DNA from: Bacteroidales bacterium
Lineage (GTDB): Bacteria > Bacteroidota > Bacteroidia > Bacteroidales > UBA932
Assembly: GCA_024401695.1 (NCBI GenBank)
Contig: JAKSKN010000001.1
Span: 310,001 to 374,000 of the forward strand
DNA: 64,000 bases
Reading direction: 5' to 3'
Part shown: one piece after another, positions 7,773 to 16,637 of the stretch
Layout: each line of letters opens with the position of its first letter
Numbering within the stretch: position 1 is the first letter of the stretch
Translations under genes and position numbers: made by a program
The notes under the pieces: model-generated
What the model was told of the DNA's origin: nothing
Seen by the model: the letters and a program-made list of their open reading frames with translations, nothing else
The model's database searches: none

Positions 7773-10700
7773 TTAGAATGTAAGATTTACACCAAGGATG
7801 AGCTTCTGCATTGTAGGATATGAACCCCAGTCGAGGCCGGCACCTGAAGTGTTGTTGGTAGAAGCGGTGGCAGGATCGAATCCCGGATACTTGGTGATGG
7901 TGAAGAAGTCATCAAGAGATACGTAGAAGCGGAGGTTGCTGATAGCGATCTTCTTGGTAAGATTTGAAGGAAGGGTGTAACCCAACTGGAGAGTCTGGAT
8001 GCGGAAGTAGTCGCCCTTGAAGCAGTTGCCGCTTGATGACCAGAATGGGTTATCAGCTGCGAGAACCTTTGAAGGAGCAGGAAGCTTGGCGTTCTTGTTC
8101 TCAGCAGTCCAAGAGTTCTCAAGATAGTACTTGAAGTTGTTCTTGACACCAGTACGGTGGGTAACAGGAACGATATAGTTGCCGCCCTGTCCGTAACCGT
8201 TGAGAGTGAAGTCGAAGCCCTTCCAAGCAAGGTTGATGTTGATACCGTAGGTGAAGGTAGGAGTTGTAGAACCGATGAAGGTCTTGTCGTTGTCGACAAC
8301 GTTCTCGGTCTTCTCACCTGCAGCATTGTAGAAGAGAGGCTGGCCCTCTGAGCCTACACCTGCATACTTGTAACCGAGGAGGTACCAGATAGGGTAACCA
8401 GGCTCGAATGCGGTCTGAATCTTATAGTTGGTAGAAGATGCGTCTGAGTTGACGATACGTGCGGCACGTGCAGCAAGTCCGAGAACCTCGTTGTGGAGGG
8501 TTGAGAAGTTGCCGTTTACGCTGTATGAGAAGTCACCGATCTGATCTCTCCAACCGAGTTCAACCTCGACACCCTCGTTGAGAACGGTACCACCGTTGAC
8601 GGTAGTGGTGCTTGCACCAAGCTCTACAGGAACGTTGATGTTGAAGAGGAGGTCCTTGGTCTTCTTGTTGTAGTAGTCGATAGCGAAGGTCAAGCGGCTG
8701 TTGAGGAAGCGTGCGTCGAGACCGAGGTCGAGCTGCTCAGAGGTTTCCCACTTGAGGTCAGGGTTAGGAAGACCGCCGCCCATGTTAGGAGCTGATGAGA
8801 AGATAACTTTCTGCTGGTCAAGATTGTACTGATACCAGTTGTTACCTGCTGAGATGGTGGTTGCGTAACGGTATCCACCGAGGACGTCGATGTTACCATT
8901 GCGGCCCCAAGAAGCGCGGAGCTTCAAGAATGAGAGGGCGTCACGGCTTACGTTGTCCTTGATCCAGCGCTCGTTGCTGATGGTCCAACCTGCTGAGAAT
9001 GAAGGGAAGTAGCCCCAACGGTTCTTTGCAGAAAGCTTTGAAGAGTCGAATGCGTCAGCACGGAAGTTTGCCTGGATGCTGTAACGGTTGTCATAGCTGT
9101 AGATCAAACGGCCGAAGTATGCGAGGGAAGCTGACTTGCCGGGAGCATTGCTTACGTTCTTTGAAACGTCACCCTTTACATAGCTGATGTACTGGAATGC
9201 AGGATCGTATGCAGAGAGGATGTCGCCACCGCTTGCGCTTGCGCTGATGTTATCGTTGTTGCTCTCGCGATAAGACATACCGACCATTGCGGTGAGGTTG
9301 TGCTTCTGAGCGATTGTAACGTTGTAGTTCGCGAAGTTTTCCCACTGATAGTACCAGCCTGTGTTGACACCAGCTGAGATTGAGTAGTTGTCAGTAGAAC
9401 CACGACCGATATAATAAGGAGCGGTGTAGCTGTGGCTTGAGCTCTGGTTGAGTCTGTAGCCGAGGCGTGAGGTGATCACGAGGCCCTTGACAGGGGTGAA
9501 GTTGGCGAACATCGTACCGTTGATGTTGAAACCGCCGTTGGTGCCATCAGAAGTGAGAATCTTGGAGAGAGGGTTACCTTCAACGTCTGCATATACAGCC
9601 TGTGCGTAAAGGCCCTTGTCATCGCCAATAAGACGATGGTTGTCTTCACCTGCCATAATCTTGTTGTAGACACCCAGGAAGTCCGGATCGGTAATCTCTT
9701 TGGCAGAGTGCCAGTAAACCGGCTCAAGAGGTGAGAAGTTGATAACAGACTCGAATGAAGAAGAGTAACCGCGCTGTGAAACGCTCTTGGTTGACCACTT
9801 CTCGATTGAGTTGGTGGTACCTACCTGCAACCATTTGAAGAGCTGGTAGTCTGCATTGACCTGAGCGGTGAGACGCTGATAAACGTCCCTGTCACCCTTT
9901 ACAACACCATTGTTGTTGACGTAGTTGAGAGAGAGGAAGAAGTGGCCGCTCTTGTTACCGCCTGAAACGGTAAGGGAGTGCTGCTGGCTCCAGGTCGGCT
10001 CGATGTATGCGCCGATCCAGTCTGTATCGATTACACCATTTGCATAGTCAGGATGCTCGTAGTCGTGGTCTTTGATACGGGAACTCATAAAGTTAGGGTC
10101 GTCGATGTACTCAAGACCTACATACTTGATGTTCTCTTCGCGATTCATCAAAGGACGTCTTGTGTAGTTCTGACGGGTGAACTTGCCTGTATAGGTGACA
10201 GTTGCCTTGCCGTCTGTACCGCTCTTGGTGGTTACGAGGACGACACCGTTACCTGCCCTAGCACCGTAGATAGCTGCAGAAGCCGCGTCCTTGAGGATCT
10301 CGATTGATTCGATCATTGAAGGATCGAGGTACTGGATGCCGCTTACCTCAAGACCGTCGACAATGTAGAGAGGTTGAATGTTGCCACCGTTTGAAGAATA
10401 ACCGCGTACACGGATCTCAGCGCCTGAACCAGGAGCACCGTTGGAGAGGATGTTGATACCTGCAACTTTACCCTGGAGAGCCTGTGCTGCGTCGGTGGTT
10501 GACAGAGCCTTGAGAGCATCTGAACCTACTGATGCAACTGAACCTGTGAGGTCGCTCTTCTTCTGCACACCGTAACCGATGACGACAGTTTCTTCGAGCA
10601 TTTCAGCGTCTTCTTCGAGGACTACGTTGATGGTAGAGCGTCCGGCGACTGCGATGGACTGCTCAACGTAACCTACTGAGGAGAAATTAAGAGTAGAGGA

Positions 10701-10901
10701 AGCAGGAACGGTGATGAGGTAGTTACCGTCAACGTCGGTAATCGTACCATTCGATGTACCCTGCTGCACAACGCCAGCGCCGATGACAGGAACGCCTGCT
10801 GCATCCCTAACGTTACCCTTTACGGTAACGTTCTGTGCGCTCACGTAGAGAGGCATAGCTGCAAGCAGCATAATGCCGAGCAATTTTGAAAAAATTTTCA
10901 T
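7773..10901 (-). CDS. susC: SusC/RagA family TonB-dependent outer-membrane transporter
   Basis: TonB-driven outer-membrane channel of 1042 residues, working with SusD. A signal peptide ends at SAQ (about residue 22). A carboxypeptidase-regulatory-like beta-sandwich follows at about 25-100, with GTSNGTITDVDGNY. The plug domain runs from about 110 to 235, with VRGYSSNGG, PLYIVDGL and SIEILKDAASAAIYGARAGNGVVLVTTK. The rest is the 22-strand barrel, ending in LILGVNLTF with a terminal Phe. No STN domain is present, so it is not expected to signal to an anti-sigma factor. No ECF sigma, anti-sigma or hybrid two-component gene lies nearby. Upstream is an AT-rich gap holding an invertase remnant; no consensus -7 element was found for this gene. 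Confidence 0.95.
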   Translation of the reverse strand: MKIFSKLLGIMLLAAMPLYVSAQNVTVKGNVRDAAGVPVIGAGVVQQGTSNGTITDVDGNYLITVPASSTLNFSSVGYVEQSIAVAGRSTINVVLEEDAEMLEETVVIGYGVQKKSDLTGSVASVGSDALKALSTTDAAQALQGKVAGINILSNGAPGSGAEIRVRGYSSNGGNIQPLYIVDGLEVSGIQYLDPSMIESIEILKDAASAAIYGARAGNGVVLVTTKSGTDGKATVTYTGKFTRQNYTRRPLMNREENIKYVGLEYIDDPNFMSSRIKDHDYEHPDYANGVIDTDWIGAYIEPTWSQQHSLTVSGGNKSGHFFLSLNYVNNNGVVKGDRDVYQRLTAQVNADYQLFKWLQVGTTNSIEKWSTKSVSQRGYSSSFESVINFSPLEPVYWHSAKEITDPDFLGVYNKIMAGEDNHRLIGDDKGLYAQAVYADVEGNPLSKILTSDGTNGGFNINGTMFANFTPVKGLVITSRLGYRLNQSSSHSYTAPYYIGRGSTDNYSISAGVNTGWYYQWENFANYNVTIAQKHNLTAMVGMSYRESNNDNISASASGGDILSAYDPAFQYISYVKGDVSKNVSNAPGKSASLAYFGRLIYSYDNRYSIQANFRADAFDSSKLSAKNRWGYFPSFSAGWTISNERWIKDNVSRDALSFLKLRASWGRNGNIDVLGGYRYATTISAGNNWYQYNLDQQKVIFSSAPNMGGGLPNPDLKWETSEQLDLGLDARFLNSRLTFAIDYYNKKTKDLLFNINVPVELGASTTTVNGGTVLNEGVEVELGWRDQIGDFSYSVNGNFSTLHNEVLGLAARAARIVNSDASSTNYKIQTAFEPGYPIWYLLGYKYAGVGSEGQPLFYNAAGEKTENVVDNDKTFIGSTTPTFTYGININLAWKGFDFTLNGYGQGGNYIVPVTHRTGVKNNFKYYLENSWTAENKNAKLPAPSKVLAADNPFWSSSGNCFKGDYFRIQTLQLGYTLPSNLTKKIAISNLRFYVSLDDFFTITKYPGFDPATASTNNTSGAGLDWGSYPTMQKLILGVNLTF

Positions 10902-11150
10902 AGGTAATAATTAAAATGGTTTAAATTATTAATGAATGAAATTGGTGTCTTTAATAACAATTTGTCCGTAATCAGTTGCAGTAATGACTGACTCTGTGGT
11001 TTGAAAATCAACGAATAGCTACCTTAGTTTTACCGCTCATACTAATCGAACGTTTTTATATTGCTCACAAAAATGCACATTTTTTCGGTAACGAGCAAGC
11101 CTTATTAAAGATTTTTTCGATTTGTGGAACATATTAAAAAAATTTAAAAA
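10902..11150. other. AT-rich gap upstream of susC
   Basis: About 250 bases without a credible gene. This is the expected leader and promoter region of susC, but no TAnnTTTG was found on the minus strand. A 6-bp inverted repeat (TTGCTC at 11061-11066, GAGCAA at 11093-11098) was the only dyad noticed. It is too short to be called a recombination site. Confidence 0.4.
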
Positions 11151-11228
11151 ATGATTTTCGGGTATATCAGAGTTAGCAGTGACAAGCAGACAGTTGAAAA
11201 CCAGAGGTTTGAAATTGCAAAATTCTGC
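11151..11228 (+). pseudogene. Truncated N-terminus of a serine recombinase (Mpi-like DNA invertase)
   Basis: The first 26 codons read GYIRVSSDKQTVENQRFE and then AKFC. This is the N-terminal beta strand and catalytic-serine region of Bacteroides master DNA invertases and other small serine recombinases, with the Ser expected in RVSS. Similarity stops near 11228, and the frame then runs through unrelated sequence to a stop at 11351. The rest of the catalytic domain and the DNA-binding HTH are missing. Promoter inverters of this family control surface loci in Bacteroides, so its place just above susC is notable. I read it as a remnant left by deletion or recombination, not a functional enzyme. 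Confidence 0.7.
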
Positions 11229-11263
11229 ACGCCAAGGAGCAGGCCGCCTGACACAGAAGACGA

Positions 11264-11292
11264 GCAGGGCGTTCCGGTCCGGAACGCCCTGC
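11264..11292 (-). terminator. Strong hairpin after the small barrel gene
   Basis: GCAGGGCGTTCC at 11264-11275 pairs perfectly with GGAACGCCCTGC at 11281-11292 around a 5-base loop. It lies 22 bases past the stop of the minus-strand barrel gene. The following bases are pyrimidine-rich but lack a long T-run, so termination may be weak or may act in both directions. Confidence 0.6.
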
Positions 11293-11314
11293 ATCTTTAT
11301 CCCATAAATGACGG

Positions 11315-11770
11315 CTACCAGCGGTACTTGATACCGAGACCTACGTTGTAGGCGCTGTGAAGCCACTGTGAGCCGATCTGGTAGTGGATACCCGGTCGAT
11401 AGTCAAGAGACAGGGCGAAATGCTCACCGAGATTCCACTGCGCGCCGATGTTTCCCACAATGCCTGGAGCGAAGAAACCGCCCTCGCCGGCGAAGAAAAT
11501 GACACTGACGCCGGGACCGGCGTAAAAATCAAAGGCACCTGCGTGACCAATCGTAAAGTCGTAAATACCTGTGACGGCCATACCGAATCCGTTGCCGAAC
11601 AGAAGGTCTGCGCCGAAATTGAGGAAGTTCTCGTTAGCGACATAGTGCTCATACTCAACTTCAACACCAAAACCAAGAAGTCCGTTGATACGACCGCCGA
11701 GGGTCTTGGACTGTGCGTTTGCAACAAGGCATGCCGCCGCAAGCGCGATAACAAGCATTAGTTTTTTCAT
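11315..11770 (-). CDS. Small outer-membrane beta-barrel protein
   Basis: The 151-residue product has a signal peptide ending at ANAQ (about residue 20). It continues with alternating hydrophobic and polar strands rich in Gly and aromatics, closing in GLGIKYRW, as expected for a small OmpW/OmpA-like barrel. No catalytic motif is seen. It has its own -7 element 7 bases upstream and a hairpin downstream, so it appears monocistronic. Its function is unknown; pore, adhesin or structural roles are all possible. Confidence 0.65.
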   Translation of the reverse strand: MKKLMLVIALAAACLVANAQSKTLGGRINGLLGFGVEVEYEHYVANENFLNFGADLLFGNGFGMAVTGIYDFTIGHAGAFDFYAGPGVSVIFFAGEGGFFAPGIVGNIGAQWNLGEHFALSLDYRPGIHYQIGSQWLHSAYNVGLGIKYRW

Positions 11771-11777
11771 AATGATG

Positions 11778-11785
11778 CAAAATTA
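11778..11785 (-). promoter_or_regulatory. -7 element of the small barrel gene
   Basis: The minus strand reads TAATTTTG, matching TAnnTTTG, and ends 7 bases before the ATG at 11770. A leaderless or very short leader is predicted. Confidence 0.55.
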
Positions 11786-11835
11786 ATACGTTTTTTTCGT
11801 AATAAATAGTACCGATCACAAGCAGTGGCGTTTCT

Positions 11836-11873
11836 AAAAAACAGGGGAGAGGCCTTGGAAGCCCCTCCCCTGT
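11836..11873 (-). terminator. Rho-independent terminator of dnaK
   Basis: ACAGGGGAGaGGC at 11841-11853 pairs with GCCcCTCCCCTGT at 11861-11873, with one mismatch and a 7-base loop. On the minus strand it is followed by a run of six T. It lies 20 bases past the dnaK stop. Confidence 0.9.
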
Positions 11874-11893
11874 CTGCCATATAGAATAAAAAA

Positions 11894-13813
11894 CTACTGC
11901 TCGTCAGGAGTATTGCCGTAATCAGGCTGAGGACCGCCCTGAGGACCGCCCTGACCGGCGTTAGGATCGAAGCCGCCCTGAGGGCCCTGCGGGCCTGCCT
12001 GGCCGGCCTGTGCAGCCTTCGCCATATCCTCTGATGCAGCGTGCCATGCAGCCTCGAGTTCGGAATTGTATTTATCAATTGCAGCAAGGTCCTTTGCTTC
12101 TACAGCCTTCTTGAGCTCTGCGCAGGCAGACTCGATTGCAGTCTTCTTCTCGGCAGGGATCTTGTCACCATATTCCTTGAGGTTCTTCTCGGTCTGGAAC
12201 ACCATACCGTCGGCGTTGTTGATCTTGTCAACCTTTTCCTTCTCAGCCTTGTCGGCCTCCTCGTTTGCCTTTGCCTCGTCACGCATACGCTGGATCTCGT
12301 CATCAGAAAGGCCTGAAGAAGCCTCGATGCGGATGTGCTGCTCCTTGCCCGTTGACTTGTCCTTGGCGCTGACTGAAAGGATACCGTTGGTGTCGATGTC
12401 GAAGCTGACCTCGATCTGAGGTATTCCGCGAGGAGCAGGTGCAATGCCGTCGAGATGGAAGACACCGATCTGCTTGTTGTCCTTTGCCATCGGGCGCTCA
12501 CCCTGGAGGACACGGATCTCAACTGAAGGCTGGTTGTCGGCTGCGGTTGAGAACACCTGCTCCTTATGTACAGGGATGGTGGTGTTGCTTTCGATGAGTT
12601 TTGTCATAACGCCGCCGAGGGTCTCGATACCGAGAGAAAGCGGAGTGACGTCGAGCAGAAGGACATCCTTGACGTCGCCTGCGAGCACGCCGCCCTGGAT
12701 TGATGCGCCGATGGCGACGACTTCGTCTGGGTTGACGCTCTTGTTAGGCTCCTTGCCGAAGAAATCCTTGACAAGCTCCTGAACCTTCGGAATACGGGTT
12801 GAACCGCCGACGAGAAGCACCTCGTCAATTTCTGAGGCGCGCAGGTGAGCATCCTCGAGGGCCTTGCGGCAAGGCTCGATGGAGCGGCGGAAAAGATCGT
12901 CGCAGAGAGCCTCGAACTTTGCGCGGCTGAGGGACTTTACAAGATGCTTAGGCATACCGTCGACAGCAGTGATATATGGAAGGTTGATCTCTGCGCTGGC
13001 GGCGTTTGAAAGCTCGATCTTTGCCTTCTCGGCAGCCTCCTTGAGACGCTGGAGTGCCATAGGGTCCTTCTTGAGGTCCATTCCGCCGTTCTCTGACGCG
13101 AACTCGCCTGCAAGCCAGTCGATGATGGCCTGGTCGAAGTCGTCACCGCCGAGGTGGGTGTCACCGTTGGTGGACTTGACCTCGAAGACGCCGTCGCCGA
13201 GTTCAAGGATGGAGATATCGAAAGTACCGCCGCCAAGGTCATAGACGGCGACCTTCATATTCTTGTTCTTCTTGTCAAGACCGTATGCGAGCGCTGCTGC
13301 GGTAGGCTCGTTGATGATGCGCTTGACATCGAGGCCTGCGATCTTGCCGGCTTCCTTGGTAGCCTGACGCTGGGAGTCGGAGAAGTATGCAGGTACAGTG
13401 ATGACAGCCTCTGTGACATCCTGACGGAGATAGTCCTCAGCGACCTTCTTCATCTTCTGAAGGATGATGGCGGAGATCTCCTGCGGAGAATACATACGGC
13501 CATTGATGTCGACGCGTGGAGTGTTGTTCTCTCCGCGGGCTACCTTATAAGGCACGCGTGAAACTTCCTTCTCTACCTGGTCATAAGTCTCACCCATAAA
13601 TCTCTTGATGGAGAAAATGGTGTTGTGAGGGTTTGTGATGGCCTGGCGCTTGGCAGGAGAGCCTACCTTGCGCTCGCCATTGTCGGTAAAGCCGACTACG
13701 GACGGAGTGGTGCGTGCACCCTCGTCATTGATGATAACGGTTGGCTGGTTGCCTTCCATAACGGCTACACAAGAGTTTGTGGTACCGAGGTCAATTCCTA
13801 TGATCTTTCCCAT
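11894..13813 (-). CDS. dnaK: Chaperone protein DnaK (Hsp70)
   Basis: ATP-driven chaperone for protein folding, working with DnaJ and GrpE. The nucleotide-binding domain opens with [16 protein letters not shown] (residues 5-20) and contains [16 protein letters not shown]. The linker, substrate-binding domain and helical lid follow. The Gly/Gln-rich tail ends in NTPDEQ. The open frame extends 30 codons further upstream, but the family start is [10 protein letters not shown] at 13813, giving 639 residues. Neither dnaJ nor grpE is adjacent. A strong terminator follows. A dyad at 13883-13903, in the region shared with the divergent rluA-type gene, could be an operator, but it is not a CIRCE element. 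Confidence 0.97.
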   Translation of the reverse strand: MGKIIGIDLGTTNSCVAVMEGNQPTVIINDEGARTTPSVVGFTDNGERKVGSPAKRQAITNPHNTIFSIKRFMGETYDQVEKEVSRVPYKVARGENNTPRVDINGRMYSPQEISAIILQKMKKVAEDYLRQDVTEAVITVPAYFSDSQRQATKEAGKIAGLDVKRIINEPTAAALAYGLDKKNKNMKVAVYDLGGGTFDISILELGDGVFEVKSTNGDTHLGGDDFDQAIIDWLAGEFASENGGMDLKKDPMALQRLKEAAEKAKIELSNAASAEINLPYITAVDGMPKHLVKSLSRAKFEALCDDLFRRSIEPCRKALEDAHLRASEIDEVLLVGGSTRIPKVQELVKDFFGKEPNKSVNPDEVVAIGASIQGGVLAGDVKDVLLLDVTPLSLGIETLGGVMTKLIESNTTIPVHKEQVFSTAADNQPSVEIRVLQGERPMAKDNKQIGVFHLDGIAPAPRGIPQIEVSFDIDTNGILSVSAKDKSTGKEQHIRIEASSGLSDDEIQRMRDEAKANEEADKAEKEKVDKINNADGMVFQTEKNLKEYGDKIPAEKKTAIESACAELKKAVEAKDLAAIDKYNSELEAAWHAASEDMAKAAQAGQAGPQGPQGGFDPNAGQGGPQGGPQPDYGNTPDEQ

Positions 13814-13882
13814 AATATTTGATATTTTATAGTTTCTTGAAAATGTTTCTGAAAGCACACCAACCAATCCTGTGCCACGAGA

Positions 13883-13903
13883 ACAATTGTGACAATTTGT
13901 CAC
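13883..13903. promoter_or_regulatory. Dyad in the dnaK / pseudouridine synthase intergenic region
   Basis: A perfect 5-bp-arm dyad, GTGACAATTTGTCAC, lies at 13889-13903. It is preceded by the palindrome ACAATTGT at 13883-13890, which together give two near-direct copies of ACAATT(T)GT. It abuts the -7 element of the plus-strand gene and sits about 70 bases upstream of dnaK, so it could be an operator for either. No regulator is identified. Confidence 0.4.
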
Positions 13904-13911
13904 TATCTTTG
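13904..13911 (+). promoter_or_regulatory. -7 element of the RluA-type gene
   Basis: TATCTTTG matches TAnnTTTG and ends 4 bases before the ATG at 13916. This argues for that start over the upstream in-frame GTG at 13889 and predicts a leaderless message. Confidence 0.6.
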
Positions 13912-13915
13912 CATT

Positions 13916-14632
13916 ATGGAATATAGAGAACTGACAGCCGAAGAGTATCAGGACCTTGAATCAAGGATCCTGTACGAAGACAATCATCTGATGGTCGTCA
14001 ACAAGAAGGTGGGAGAAATCACGCAGGGCGACAAGACAGGCGACGAATGCCTTGCTGAGGCATACAAGGCCTTTATCGCCCGACGCGACGGCAAGCCCGG
14101 CAAAGTATTCTTGGGCATCCCGCACAGACTCGACAGGCCTGTCAGCGGAATCTGCATCCTTGCAAAGACATCCAAGGCGCTGGAACGGCTGACGGCAATG
14201 TTCCGCGACGGCGAAGTCCACAAGACATACTGGGCCCTGTGCTGCGCAAAGCCAGAACCGGAAGAGGGGCATCTGGAAGACTGGATGACACGCAACGAGA
14301 AGCAGAACAAGTCCTTCGTCGTTGACGGCAGGCGCGAGGGGGCCAAGCTTGCGAAGCTCAATTTCCGCTACCTGATGAGCACCGAGCGCTACCACCTGGT
14401 GGAAGTCGAGCTGCTCACCGGCCGCCACCACCAGATACGCTGCCAGCTGAGCCATATGGGATGCATCATCAAGGGTGACCTGAAGTACGGTGCGCCGCGT
14501 TCAAACCCCGACGGAGGCATCTGCCTGCATGCACGCAAGGTCAACTTCGTCCATCCTGTAAAGAAGACGGGAATTGAGGTTCTGGCCCCCCTGCCTCACA
14601 GCTGGAAGGGTGTTCCCGAGGCTCAAGCCTGA
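13916..14632 (+). CDS. RluA-family pseudouridine synthase
   Basis: Isomerises uridine to pseudouridine in rRNA or tRNA. The signature HRLDRPVSG carries the catalytic Asp near residue 71-75. The family motif with [13 protein letters not shown] follows near 170-182, then GDLKYG. There is no S4 RNA-binding domain, which fits the short RluA subgroup. The exact target base is not readable. The start at 13916 (238 residues) is chosen over GTG 13889 because a -7 element lies at 13904-13911. Its last 92 bases overlap the convergent end of the AraC-type gene. Confidence 0.9.
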   Translation: MEYRELTAEEYQDLESRILYEDNHLMVVNKKVGEITQGDKTGDECLAEAYKAFIARRDGKPGKVFLGIPHRLDRPVSGICILAKTSKALERLTAMFRDGEVHKTYWALCCAKPEPEEGHLEDWMTRNEKQNKSFVVDGRREGAKLAKLNFRYLMSTERYHLVEVELLTGRHHQIRCQLSHMGCIIKGDLKYGAPRSNPDGGICLHARKVNFVHPVKKTGIEVLAPLPHSWKGVPEAQA

Positions 14633-15593
14633 TTTTTGCGAGCAGTTCACTCGGAGTGAGGTTCATATTCAATTTGAACGCCATGTTGAATGTGACCACC
14701 GTATGGAAGCCGCTCATCGTCGCCAGTTCCGCCACCCTTAGATGAGGGTCATTCTTCATCAAATCGACGGAATACTTCACTCTGTAATAGTTGACAAACT
14801 GACAGAAATTCCGGCCCGAAAAGACATTGATTGTCTTCGACAGATACGACTTGTTGGTATATACCGACGCCGCCATATCCGCAAGGCTGAACTCGTCGTC
14901 AAGGAACGGCTTCTTGTTTTCCATCAGAGACACCACCTTTTCGTAGAGACGGTTCATCCGCAATGTTTCGTCCTCTGATTCTTCGGGCAGCGTCACAGCC
15001 GGCATCATCCCGCGGATGGCATTCTTGATCTTTTTCTCCTTCCCGGGGTGGAGGAAAGCCGTAGTTCCGAAGAAAGAGCGCAGCAGCAGAACGCAATACA
15101 GAAAAGCCAGAAGCGTCGTCACCGCCACCACAAGCGTAATGTCCGCAATGGAATCCGCCACGATCAGGAACGAGCAGAAAACAAAAAACAGCAGAAGATA
15201 TACCCAGCGTGCGTCAGCCTCCACCATCTTCCAGGTCTGTTCCGGCTGGAATATGTCGCGTACGCTCCTATACTTCACGAACAGCCCCGCGGCAAACACG
15301 GCGGCAAGCATCAGGATGATGAATGGAACGATAATGATAGTCCTGCTGAGAAAAACGCCTGCAATGACCGGAAGGACAGAGCCCAGGAACGCACATTGAA
15401 GCGACATTTTGACATTCTCCCCCTGCACAGGCAGAAGGAATACCACGGCATCAGCCGCAGCCAGCCCCACACCGATGTCCGATGCCGTGAGCGACATATG
15501 TGAAACAAGCCAGCGGACAAGAAGAAACGCCGCCACCGATGCCCCGGAGAGCAGTTTGATGCAATAATGCTTTGACCAGATCAACCTTTTCAT
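14541..15593 (-). CDS. Membrane-bound AraC-family transcriptional regulator
   Basis: The N-terminal 170 residues contain five to six hydrophobic segments (for example LLVRWLVSH and IIIVPFIILMLAAVFAAGLF). A linker leads to an AraC HTH pair at about 240-325, with FSLADMAASVYTNKSYLSKTINVFSG and VAELATMSGFHTVVTFNMAFK. It is thus a DNA-binding domain on a membrane sensor, like other Bacteroidota AraC regulators; the signal is unknown. The last 30 or so residues (from about EPREHPSS) go beyond the usual AraC end and are encoded antisense to the 3' end of the pseudouridine synthase. The ATG at 15593 (350 residues) is preferred because a longer in-frame start at 15614 would lie inside the -7 element. 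Confidence 0.85.
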   Translation of the reverse strand: MKRLIWSKHYCIKLLSGASVAAFLLVRWLVSHMSLTASDIGVGLAAADAVVFLLPVQGENVKMSLQCAFLGSVLPVIAGVFLSRTIIIVPFIILMLAAVFAAGLFVKYRSVRDIFQPEQTWKMVEADARWVYLLLFFVFCSFLIVADSIADITLVVAVTTLLAFLYCVLLLRSFFGTTAFLHPGKEKKIKNAIRGMMPAVTLPEESEDETLRMNRLYEKVVSLMENKKPFLDDEFSLADMAASVYTNKSYLSKTINVFSGRNFCQFVNYYRVKYSVDLMKNDPHLRVAELATMSGFHTVVTFNMAFKLNMNLTPSELLAKIRLEPREHPSSCEAGGPEPQFPSSLQDGRS

Positions 15594-15611
15594 ACAATAG
15601 TACCTTTTTAG

Positions 15612-15619
15612 CAAATATA
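15612..15619 (-). promoter_or_regulatory. -7 element of the AraC-type regulator
   Basis: The minus strand reads TATATTTG, a full consensus match, 18 bases before the ATG at 15593. Just upstream lies a G-rich tandem repeat (15638-15662). Confidence 0.55.
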
Positions 15620-15637
15620 TGAAAAGGCCCCCATTGC

Positions 15638-15662
15638 CAGGGGGTCTGGCAGGGGGTCTAGG
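15638..15662. repeat. Two tandem copies of CAGGGGGTCTRG
   Basis: CAGGGGGTCTGG at 15638-15649 is followed at once by CAGGGGGTCTAGG at 15650-15662. The first copy can also pair with CCCCC at 15628-15632 to form a small hairpin. The repeat lies between the end of the YitT operon and the AraC-type promoter, so it may be a regulator site or part of a terminator. No T-run makes termination convincing. Confidence 0.5.
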
Positions 15663-15692
15663 ATGAAATTTAAAAAAAGTTTGTAAAATAAA

Positions 15693-16637
15693 CTATTGGT
15701 CAGCCTTTTTCCTTGCCTTGCCCTTGAACTGGTCAAAGCCTTTCCCATACACACCCGTGACGGAATTGATTGACAGGAAAGCATCAGGGTCGATGGATTT
15801 GATCCTGCGCAGGAGAATGTTCAGGTCGGTCTTCCTGGTGATGACCATTATGACTTCCGTGCTGCTCTTTGTGTACCAGCCCTTGCCATCAAGTACAGTC
15901 ACTCCCCTATGCAGTTCGTGCGTGATGGTGTCGGCGATCTCCTCATATTTGCGTGACAGCACAAACACCTGGACTGACTGTTTGGAGCCGGCAAGATAGT
16001 AGTCCAGGACTGTGCTGCACAATGCCACCAGGATAAAGCCATATACGACAGTCGTTATTTTCTCCGGCCATGGGACCAGTTCCCCGGCAGCAGTATACGA
16101 AGGCACCAGGAGGGATGACAGGATGATGACCACATCCATCATCAGAATCATCCGGCCGGGAGAGACGTTCCGGTATTTGTTCACGATGAGCGCGATTATG
16201 TCCGTACCGCCGGTACTGCCCCCCTGGGACATTGACATACCGATACCGATCCCTATGATTATGCCGCCCATTATGGTGCTCATCAGCTTTCCGTTGTCAA
16301 CGGCAAGGATCTGGGTTATTTCCGCAGGTATGATTATCTGGAAAAGGTTCAGGCCCAGAGAAGCCAGTATCGTCGCATATATGGTCTTGCCGCCGAAACT
16401 CTTGCCCAGAGTAAACATAGCGACGACCAGAAGCACGGCATTCACCGCAAAATACGTGTAACCTATCTTGACAGCTCCGTGCGTCGCATACTGCACAACG
16501 GCAGCGGCGCCTGAAACGCCCCCGCCCACAAGGTTGTTCGGGACAAGGAATATGCTCCATCCAAGAACGTAAAGAAGGATTCCAAGAGTAATCAGGGCAT
16601 ACTCCTTCAGAAAGACAAGGACCGATTTCCTATTCAT
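15693..16637 (-). CDS. YitT-family membrane protein (second paralogue)
   Basis: The 314-residue protein has about five transmembrane segments forming the DUF161 repeats, including GGSTGGTDIIALIVNKY. A cytosolic DUF2179 domain follows in the last 85 residues (VTVLDGKGWYTKSSTEVIMVITRK). The family is widespread in bacteria and its transport role is unproven. It overlaps the preceding paralogue by 8 bases and is the last gene of the leuS operon. The two copies are clearly homologous but diverged throughout, so the duplication is old. Confidence 0.88.
   Translation of the reverse strand: MNRKSVLVFLKEYALITLGILLYVLGWSIFLVPNNLVGGGVSGAAAVVQYATHGAVKIGYTYFAVNAVLLVVAMFTLGKSFGGKTIYATILASLGLNLFQIIIPAEITQILAVDNGKLMSTIMGGIIIGIGIGMSMSQGGSTGGTDIIALIVNKYRNVSPGRMILMMDVVIILSSLLVPSYTAAGELVPWPEKITTVVYGFILVALCSTVLDYYLAGSKQSVQVFVLSRKYEEIADTITHELHRGVTVLDGKGWYTKSSTEVIMVITRKTDLNILLRRIKSIDPDAFLSINSVTGVYGKGFDQFKGKARKKADQ

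Noticed and set aside
11061-11098. Possible invertible segment (TTGCTC/GAGCAA) upstream of susC
   Set aside because: Arms of only six bases with an AT-rich spacer; invertase sites in Bacteroides are longer. Not enough to claim an inverting promoter.
11037-11366. A 109-codon minus-strand frame across the invertase remnant
   Set aside because: It overlaps the end of the barrel gene, its hairpin and the remnant, and has no homology that I can recognise.
13814-13915. CIRCE element upstream of dnaK
   Set aside because: The dyad arms are five bases and do not match TTAGCACTC-N9-GAGTGCTAA.
15638-15662. CRISPR-like repeat
   Set aside because: Only two 12-base copies without spacers; no cas genes anywhere in the window.
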